From assembly GCF_963548695.1 (NCBI RefSeq), contig NZ_CAUUWA010000026.1, positions 1 through 30,433 of the forward strand: 30,433 nucleotides of DNA. The letters are read 5' to 3'. The notes under the pieces were generated by a model, which saw nothing but the letters and a program-made list of their open reading frames with translations, searched no databases and was not told the DNA's origin. The translations under genes were made by a program, and so were the position numbers. Every line of letters begins with the position of its first letter. Within the stretch, counting starts at the first letter, position 1. Origin of the DNA: an uncultured Fretibacterium sp. (GTDB taxonomy: Bacteria > Synergistota > Synergistia > Synergistales > Aminobacteriaceae). Below, in pieces: positions 23,080 through 28,291 of this stretch.

Positions 23080-23725
23080 CGATCTCCTCCTCCCCCTCGG
23101 GGAACGACCCCTCCGGCCCGCGGGATCCGGTATCCTCCAGAGGATCGGCCCCAAGCTCCCCAAGCTCCTCCAAACTCGGCAAGTCCGCTATCGCCTCGAG
23201 GCCGAAGAGCTCCAGAAAACGCGGCGTCGTCCGATAGAGCAGGGGCGACCCACTGGCCTTCTTGCGCCCCGCGATGCGCACAAGCCCGTGGCTCAGGAGC
23301 GTCTCGATGACCCGTTCGGAACGAACCCCGCGCAGCTCCTCCACCTCGGACCTCGTAACGGGCTGGTTGTACGAGATCACGGCCAGGGTCTCCACCGCGG
23401 CCCGGCTGAGCCGGACGCGCCCCCTGCGCGAGGTATCGCGGAACAGGGCGAGCACCTCGGCGAAATGAGGGTTGGTCTCCAAGATCCACCCTCCCGCGAC
23501 GGACCTGAGGACCAGGCCGTGTCCGCCCTCGAGGTGCGCGGCCAGCTCCGACAGGGCGGAGGACACCTCCCCCCCCGAGACGCCGAGCACGGACTGCAGC
23601 TCCCCGGACGGGACGGGGGATACGGCGAGGAAGAGCACGGCCTCGATCTGGGCCGCAAGGACGGACAGGCTCCGCCCCCCCTCGGCGTGATCGGAGCTCT
23701 CAGGACCTCGCGCGGACCGTGACAT
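23069..23725 (-). CDS. scpB: Segregation and condensation protein B
   Basis: A 218-residue winged-helix kleisin-partner protein of the SMC-ScpAB condensin complex. Typical stretches are LAAQIEAVLFLAVSPVPSGE, LSRAAVETLAVISYNQPVTR and VIETLLSHGLVRIAGRKKASGSP then LYRTTPRFLELFGL. It has an acidic C-terminal tail. It overlaps scpA by 26 bases upstream and the pseudouridine synthase gene downstream. Confidence 0.95.
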   Translation of the reverse strand: MSRSARGPESSDHAEGGRSLSVLAAQIEAVLFLAVSPVPSGELQSVLGVSGGEVSSALSELAAHLEGGHGLVLRSVAGGWILETNPHFAEVLALFRDTSRRGRVRLSRAAVETLAVISYNQPVTRSEVEELRGVRSERVIETLLSHGLVRIAGRKKASGSPLLYRTTPRFLELFGLEAIADLPSLEELGELGADPLEDTGSRGPEGSFPEGEEEIGAS

Positions 23726-24497
23726 CGGCGAAAAGGGTCTCCTGCTCTATGCTGATCTTTCCCATCCGGCACATCTCGAGAAGCGCCAACAGCGTCACCA
23801 CCAGCAGTTTAACGGTTTTGACCGTCCCGCACAACGTGGAGAGCGACAGCAAATCATCCCGGGCCAGCTGCTCCTCGAGCTCTCCGATGCGGGCCTGGAT
23901 CTGGGACTCCTCGGGAAGGGCCTCGGGGATCCCGCTCCACTCGGAGTCCTCCGCCTCATCCCAGAACGAGCTTCCCTCCCGGCTGCGGGACCTCGTCCAA
24001 CGCTCGAAAAGCCCCCACCACACCCGCGAGAGAAAGTAGAGGTCCCCGATGTCGTATTCCAGATCCTCCGGACGGGGGGCCTCCGGGGCCTCGTCCTCCT
24101 CGACGACGCGGCGGAAGTAGCGCATCTCCCGCTCCCTGCGCTCCCAGAGCCACCGCGCGGCCTCCCTGTAGGGACGGTAGCGCGCCAGCGTCTCGAGAAA
24201 GGCCTCCTCGTCGATATCGGAGTCCGGGTCCTCGCCGTCCATCCCGGCATCCGGGGCGGATTCGGGCAGGAGGGATCGGGTCTTCTCCAACAGAAGCCCC
24301 GCGGCCATGAAGAAAAACTCGGCGATCGTCTCGGCCGAGGCCGAGCGGTTCCTGGCCAGATACGCTCCGTAGATGCGGACGAGCTGGGCGACCTTGATGC
24401 GAGACGCCTGCATCTGACGGCTCTCCACCAGGTGGCACAGGAGGTCGAGCGGCCCGGAAAATCCGTCGACGGAGACCTCGAAGACCTCCCTGGGCAT
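23700..24497 (-). CDS. scpA: Segregation and condensation protein A
   Basis: A 265-residue kleisin that bridges SMC heads. The N-terminus FEVSVDGFSGPLDLLCHLVE is diagnostic, then AEFFFMAAGLLLEKTRSLLP. The middle is acidic and variable; the C-terminal winged-helix part is about KLLVVTLLALLEMCRMGKIS with FADVTV. ATG at 24497 follows GAGGGG. It is preceded by trpS with a 29-base gap and overlaps scpB. Confidence 0.95.
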   Translation of the reverse strand: MPREVFEVSVDGFSGPLDLLCHLVESRQMQASRIKVAQLVRIYGAYLARNRSASAETIAEFFFMAAGLLLEKTRSLLPESAPDAGMDGEDPDSDIDEEAFLETLARYRPYREAARWLWERREREMRYFRRVVEEDEAPEAPRPEDLEYDIGDLYFLSRVWWGLFERWTRSRSREGSSFWDEAEDSEWSGIPEALPEESQIQARIGELEEQLARDDLLSLSTLCGTVKTVKLLVVTLLALLEMCRMGKISIEQETLFADVTVRARS

Positions 24498-24526
24498 CGA
24501 TCCCCTCGGCTCCTCAGATCAGGATA

Positions 24527-25531
24527 CTACCGGGAGAAGGCCGGGACAAGCCCCATGGCGGGATAGAGGATATCCATCGTCTCCCTTGCCGTCGCCCGCG
24601 CCCGCTCCGCCCCATGGGCAAGGATATCGTCCATGAGTTTTCTGTCCCTCGCATATTTTGCGCGCCGTTCGTGGATCGGCGCCATCATCTCCTGGACACG
24701 GGCATTCAGCATCTTCTTGCAGTCCACGCACCCAATGGACGCGGAACGGCATCCCGCGTCGATCTCCGCGCGCTCGGCGGCATCGGGATTGAAGACCTTG
24801 TGCAGGTCCCACACCGGGCACTTGCCGGGATCTCCGGGGTCCGACCTCTTGATGCGGGCCGGGTCCGTGACCATGGTGCGCAGCTTGTTCCAGACCGACT
24901 CGGGCGACTCCGAGATCTGCAGGGAGTTGCCGTAGGACTTGCTCATCTTGCGCCCGTCGGTCCCCGGGACCTTGGGGGTCTCGGTCAGCAGGGCCTGAGG
25001 CTCGACCAAAAGCCCCTCCCCATAAAAGTGGTTGAACCGCCTGGCGATCTCCCGGCTCAGCTCCAGGTGTGCGCTCTGGTCCTCGCCCACCGGAACCCGG
25101 TCCGCCCGATAGAGCAGGATATCGGCCGCCATCAGGACAGGGTAGCCCAGAAACGCGAAGGTGTCGAGATCCTTGTTCTTGATGTTGTCTATCTGTTCCT
25201 TATAGGTGGGATTGCGGTAGAGCCAGCCCAGAGGGGTGATCATGGCAAGCGCCCAGCCGAGCTCCGCATGCTGCGGGACGTGCGACTGGATGAAGATGGC
25301 GCACTTCTCGGGGTCGAGCCCGACCGAAAGCCAGTCCAGCAGGGAATCGTAGCAGTAGCCCGCGGTATTCGCGGAGTCGGCGTAATTGGACGTCAGCGCG
25401 TGCCAGTCGGCAATAAAGTAATAGCACTCGTAATCGTCCTGAAGCCGAACCCAGTTGCTCAGCGCACCGGCCATGTGCCCCATGTGCAGCAGGCCCGTCG
25501 CCCTCATTCCGCTCACAATCCGTCCTTTCAC
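24527..25531 (-). CDS. trpS: Tryptophanyl-tRNA synthetase
   Basis: A 334-residue class Ic synthetase charging tRNA-Trp. The HIGH motif is HMGH (residues 16-19) and KMSKS is intact (195-199). Other family segments are YYFIADWHALTSNY, NPTYKEQ and GYPVLMAADILLYRADRVPVGEDQ. The start is GTG at 25531, giving the normal MKGRIVSGMRATG N-terminus, with a GAAGGGG site somewhat far upstream. No T-box structure fits in the 90-base leader. A 12-base palindrome TAAACAAGTTTA (25583-25594) lies in that leader, of unknown meaning. Confidence 0.96.
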   Translation of the reverse strand: MKGRIVSGMRATGLLHMGHMAGALSNWVRLQDDYECYYFIADWHALTSNYADSANTAGYCYDSLLDWLSVGLDPEKCAIFIQSHVPQHAELGWALAMITPLGWLYRNPTYKEQIDNIKNKDLDTFAFLGYPVLMAADILLYRADRVPVGEDQSAHLELSREIARRFNHFYGEGLLVEPQALLTETPKVPGTDGRKMSKSYGNSLQISESPESVWNKLRTMVTDPARIKRSDPGDPGKCPVWDLHKVFNPDAAERAEIDAGCRSASIGCVDCKKMLNARVQEMMAPIHERRAKYARDRKLMDDILAHGAERARATARETMDILYPAMGLVPAFSR

Positions 25532-25604
25532 CGACGAGACACCCCTTCGTTCTGCAATTCAAAAATCCCCTCGAAAATTTGGTAAACAAGTTTAAGAATG
25601 AACG

Positions 25605-25621
25605 GCGGGCGACGCGCCCGC
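25605..25621 (-). terminator. Hairpin at the nif3-like stop codon
   Basis: A perfect 7-bp GC stem GCGGGCG-ACG-CGCCCGC touches the stop codon of the nif3-like gene. On the minus strand it is followed by TTCATTCTTAAAC, a poor T-tract. It may give partial termination before trpS. Confidence 0.4.
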
Positions 25622-26391
25622 TATAGACGAAGCGGGGACGCGAGGCTCCCCGCGTCAATCAGGATCGTCTCGAGCACGCCCGGCACGGCGAGCCGCCGCG
25701 CCAGCTCCGCCAGGGAGGCCCGCTCCATCTCGGCATGGTCGACGACGGCGATCGGCATTCCCTCCCGAACCGCATCCAGCAGCACATGATACTTCGCGTC
25801 GGCAGTGACGTACAGGTCCGCGCCCTCCGCCCTGGCGCGGGGCCACAGATCGGCTCCCGATCCGCCGCAGAGCGCCACACGCAGTATACTATAACCCTCG
25901 GACACGTAACCGTCGAGCCACGACAAGCCCCAGGCCCGCTTGACCCGCTCCAGCGCCTCCTCTGCCGTAAGGGGCCCCTCGAAATTCCCGACCGCCCCCA
26001 GCCTGGCATCGGGGTCGAGCACGGAGAGCTCCCGAAGCCCCAGGAGGCGGGCCAGCTCGAAGCTGACGCCGCCCTCGGCGGAGTCCCAGTTGGTGTGCGC
26101 GGCAAGGACGGCGACGCCCCGTTCGACGGCTGCCAGGACCGCCCGCCCCGGATCGCGGGAGAGGTCCAGACGCCGGATCGGGGAGAAAAAAAGGGGATGG
26201 TGGGTCAGCAGCGCTTCGCATCCGCGGTCCGCGGCCTCCATCACCGCCTCGGGGAGAGGGTCCAGGGCAACGCCCAGCCTGCGGACCTCCCTATTCGGAT
26301 CGCCGACCATCAGCCCAACGTTGTCCCAATCGGCGGCCAAGGCAAAGGGGGCCGTCCTATCGATCTCCTCCAGCACCGCCCTCAACTTCAT
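25621..26391 (-). CDS. Nif3-like dinuclear metal centre protein (GTP cyclohydrolase I type 2 homologue)
   Basis: A 256-residue NIF3/YbgI/DUF34-family protein that binds two metal ions in a hexameric ring. Metal ligands are visible in LLTHHPLFFSPIRR, AHTNWDSAEGG and VVDHAEME (His-x3-Glu). The N-terminus LAADWDNVGLMVGD is typical. The frame extends six codons upstream, but ATG at 26391 follows GGAGGTGA and is preferred. Biochemical function of the family is unsettled. It is the first gene of the long minus-strand block below the tRNA terminator. Confidence 0.92.
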   Translation of the reverse strand: MKLRAVLEEIDRTAPFALAADWDNVGLMVGDPNREVRRLGVALDPLPEAVMEAADRGCEALLTHHPLFFSPIRRLDLSRDPGRAVLAAVERGVAVLAAHTNWDSAEGGVSFELARLLGLRELSVLDPDARLGAVGNFEGPLTAEEALERVKRAWGLSWLDGYVSEGYSILRVALCGGSGADLWPRARAEGADLYVTADAKYHVLLDAVREGMPIAVVDHAEMERASLAELARRLAVPGVLETILIDAGSLASPLRL

Positions 26392-26412
26392 GCGCGTCAC
26401 CTCCGGCATCCC

Positions 26413-26444
26413 GAGGAAGCTCCAACTCGAATCGGCGCTTCCTC
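26413..26444. promoter_or_regulatory. Inverted repeat in the nif3-like leader
   Basis: GAGGAAGC (26413-26420) and GCTTCCTC (26437-26444) form a perfect 8-bp inverted repeat with a 16-base loop, 20 bases before the nif3-like start codon and abutting the T-tract of the tRNA terminator. It could be an operator or an RNA structure near the ribosome site. Confidence 0.35.
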
Positions 26445-26445
26445 A

Positions 26446-26475
26446 AAATAAAAAAAGCTCCCACAGAGTAGGAGC
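26446..26475 (-). terminator. Terminator of the tRNA gene
   Basis: On the minus strand GCTCC-TACTCTGT-GGGAGC is followed by TTTTTTTATTTT. It starts about 11 bases after the tRNA CCA end. Confidence 0.8.
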
Positions 26476-26485
26476 GGATCGTCTA

Positions 26486-26562
26486 TGGTGGGCCCACCTG
26501 GACTCGAACCAGGAACCTTCCGGTTATGAGCCGGCGGCTCTGACCACTTGAGCTATGGGCCC
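26486..26562 (-). tRNA. tRNA with CAU anticodon (tRNA-Met or tRNA-Ile2)
   Basis: Complete 77-base cloverleaf on the minus strand. The acceptor stem GGGCCCA pairs with TGGGCCC, CCA is encoded, the D-arm has TAGCTCAAGTGG, the anticodon stem is CCGG with loop CTCATAA (anticodon at 26526-26528) and the T-arm is CCTGGTTCGAGTCCAGG. The CAU anticodon leaves elongator Met and lysidine-modified Ile2 open; the CTCATAA loop suits both. It is not an initiator type, as the first pair G-C is complementary. Confidence 0.95.
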
Positions 26563-26613
26563 TCGCATGGCATGACCAATAAAAACGCACAAACGGATAC
26601 TATATTTTAACCG

Positions 26614-26805
26614 TCATTCGACGCGAATGCAACTTACGGGGCAGCTGCTCTCCGCCTCCTTGACGGACGGGTCGTCGGTCTCCTCCCGCAGGACCTTGGC
26701 GGTCCCCGCGTTCTCGTCCAGGACAAAACACTCCGGACTGATTTGAGTGCACACGCCGCATCCAATGCAGGCCGAGCGATCCAGCGATACCTTCATTGGC
26801 CCCAT
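26614..26805 (-). CDS. Single-cluster [4Fe-4S] ferredoxin
   Basis: A 63-residue small electron carrier. The cluster cysteines are CIGCGVC near the N-terminus and the CP motif SSCPVSCIRVE at the C-terminus, with an additional cysteine in SPECF that in this family can form a disulfide. The frame is open to 26898, but ATG at 26805 has GGAGGTGA five bases before, giving MGPMKVSLDRSACIGCGVC. A consensus-like promoter starts transcription only 34 bases upstream, which also excludes the longer start. Low-potential redox in an anaerobe is expected. Confidence 0.94.
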   Translation of the reverse strand: MGPMKVSLDRSACIGCGVCTQISPECFVLDENAGTAKVLREETDDPSVKEAESSCPVSCIRVE

Positions 26806-26845
26806 CCTCACCTCCGTGCCTGGTAAAGCTCCAAGGAGCGCGCCT

Positions 26846-26874
26846 ATTGTATTATGCTGACGCCCCACCGTCAA
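26846..26874 (-). promoter_or_regulatory. Strong promoter for the ferredoxin gene
   Basis: Minus strand: TTGACG (26869-26874), 17-base spacer, TACAAT (26846-26851). Transcription is expected near 26839. It may also serve the downstream tRNA. Confidence 0.85.
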
Positions 26875-26968
26875 ATCTGCCGACGGACGAGCCGGCAAAA
26901 TGCCGTATCCATCCGTCGAACTGATCTGCGCGGTCCCCTCCCGGAGGACGGCAAAAACGTCTATCGGT

Positions 26969-26974
26969 TATAAT
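26969..26974 (+). promoter_or_regulatory. Candidate -10 for the M23 peptidase gene
   Basis: A perfect TATAAT on the plus strand, 72 bases before the preferred start at 27046. The -35 region is poor, so the assignment is tentative. Confidence 0.4.
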
Positions 26975-27045
26975 GGTCCCGTAACATATTTTCGGGCTCC
27001 CCATCCGTATCCTGTTGCCCCATGATGACGAGGAGAGGCTTTGCC

Positions 27046-28170
27046 ATGTCGCTCAAACCGGCCATTTTCTTTTTGTTCCTGTTCCTTCTGTCCGTTTCGC
27101 TCGTCTCCTCTCCCGCCCAGGCGGCTCCCCGTGTCGAACGCCAGACACTTTCCTTCTCAAAGGACCGGAAACAGGACCTGAAGAAGCTGTCGGAGCTCTG
27201 TCTCTTCAACGACCTGACCTCGGCGGACGTGCTGTGGGCCAACGACCTGACCGCCGACAGCCTCACAGAGGGAACGACGCTCATCATCCCCACCTCCAGA
27301 CAGGACATCCTGGCCGTCTGGCAATCCGTACAGAAGCAGAGAAAGGGCACATCCAACACTTTGGTGTCCATCAAGCTGCATGGAGTTCCCCGCAGCGCCC
27401 CCAAGACCGAGACCTCAGTTCTGAAGACGGCTGAGGCCCCCGCACCCCAGCCCTCCAGGACTCTCCCTCAACCGCTCTCCCCAAAGGCGATGCCGCCCAT
27501 CCCGACGACGCTCCGACTCGGCCCGGAGAAAAGCGCCGCAGGGGAAAAGGGGAGAGGCGACGCGGACACGAAGGAACCCGTCCTGTTCCTCTCGGAGGAC
27601 GGAGACCCCTCGAGCGGCCCCATGAGGCTGGTTATATCGGGTGACAACGTAACCGTCGTGAGGCTTCCCCGAACGCAGGCTCCCCGTACCTCCGGCCTGA
27701 CCGGCATCCAACGGAGCTTTTTCACCGGAAGGTCGTCCCCCGAGCCCGCCGTACCGGAGGTCTCCAGGTCCTCGGGATCCAAGATGATCTGGCCCGTAAA
27801 CGGGGCCGTTTCGTCGGGGTTCGGCAAGCGGGGCAGGCGATCCCTTCATGCGGGCATCGACATCCCCATGCCCAAGGGTACGTCCATCCGAGCCGCGAGA
27901 GACGGGGTGGTCAAGCTGGTCGCCTCCGCCAAAAGCCGGAGCTTCAGGGGATACGGAAACGTGGTGATCGTCGACCACGGCGGCGGAATCACCACGCTGT
28001 ACGCCCATTGTCTGAACATCAAGGTCAGGCAGGGTCAAAGGGTGCGTCAGGGAGAGACGCTCGCGACCGTGGGCCGCACGGGACGCGCCACCACGAATCA
28101 CGTTCATTTCGAGGTCCGGATCAACGGCAAACCCGTCAACCCCATCCCCTTCCTGGGGCCCAGGCGCTGA
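27046..28170 (+). CDS. Secreted LysM-like / M23 family metallopeptidase
   Basis: A 374-residue exported peptidoglycan endopeptidase. Signal peptide: MSLKPAIFFLFLFLLSVSLV, with likely cleavage after AQA. A LysM-like segment follows (SADVLWANDLTADSLTEGTT, then LIIPT), then a Pro/Ser-rich linker of about 120 residues. The C-terminal M23 (LytM) domain has zinc ligands in SLHAGIDIP (His and Asp), YAHC and HVHFEV, so the active site looks complete. An in-frame ATG at 27022 exists, but ATG at 27046 has AGGAGAGG seven bases before it. The gene is divergent from ferredoxin. Role: wall remodelling or activation of amidases. Confidence 0.93.
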   Translation: MSLKPAIFFLFLFLLSVSLVSSPAQAAPRVERQTLSFSKDRKQDLKKLSELCLFNDLTSADVLWANDLTADSLTEGTTLIIPTSRQDILAVWQSVQKQRKGTSNTLVSIKLHGVPRSAPKTETSVLKTAEAPAPQPSRTLPQPLSPKAMPPIPTTLRLGPEKSAAGEKGRGDADTKEPVLFLSEDGDPSSGPMRLVISGDNVTVVRLPRTQAPRTSGLTGIQRSFFTGRSSPEPAVPEVSRSSGSKMIWPVNGAVSSGFGKRGRRSLHAGIDIPMPKGTSIRAARDGVVKLVASAKSRSFRGYGNVVIVDHGGGITTLYAHCLNIKVRQGQRVRQGETLATVGRTGRATTNHVHFEVRINGKPVNPIPFLGPRR

Positions 28171-28186
28171 CGACCGTAAAGGCAAG

Positions 28187-28204
28187 GGGGGCCAAGCGGC
28201 CCCC
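28187..28204 (+). terminator. Hairpin after the M23 peptidase gene
   Basis: GGGGGCC-AAGC-GGCCCCC, a perfect 7-bp stem 16 bases after the stop. There is no T-tract, so it may only stabilise the 3' end. The remaining spacer to 28291 holds a short direct repeat (ATAAGCGCG twice, 28236-28253) and an AGGAGG ribosome site. Confidence 0.35.
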
Positions 28205-28291
28205 AAATCCGCAGGTTGCGATAGCCTTATGAAGAATAAGCGCGATAAGCGCGTTACGCATTGCAAACGGCAAGGAGGAGTTTTAAGGAAG

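Noticed and set aside
25532..25620. T-box leader before trpS
   Set aside because: The spacer is under 90 bases and has no T-box sequence or specifier-type stem.
26413..26444. Similarity of GGAAGCGCCGATT here to the MITE end GGAAGCGCTGATT
   Set aside because: Only about 12 of 16 bases match, no YTAR flank, and the partner arm differs; more likely a chance local hairpin.
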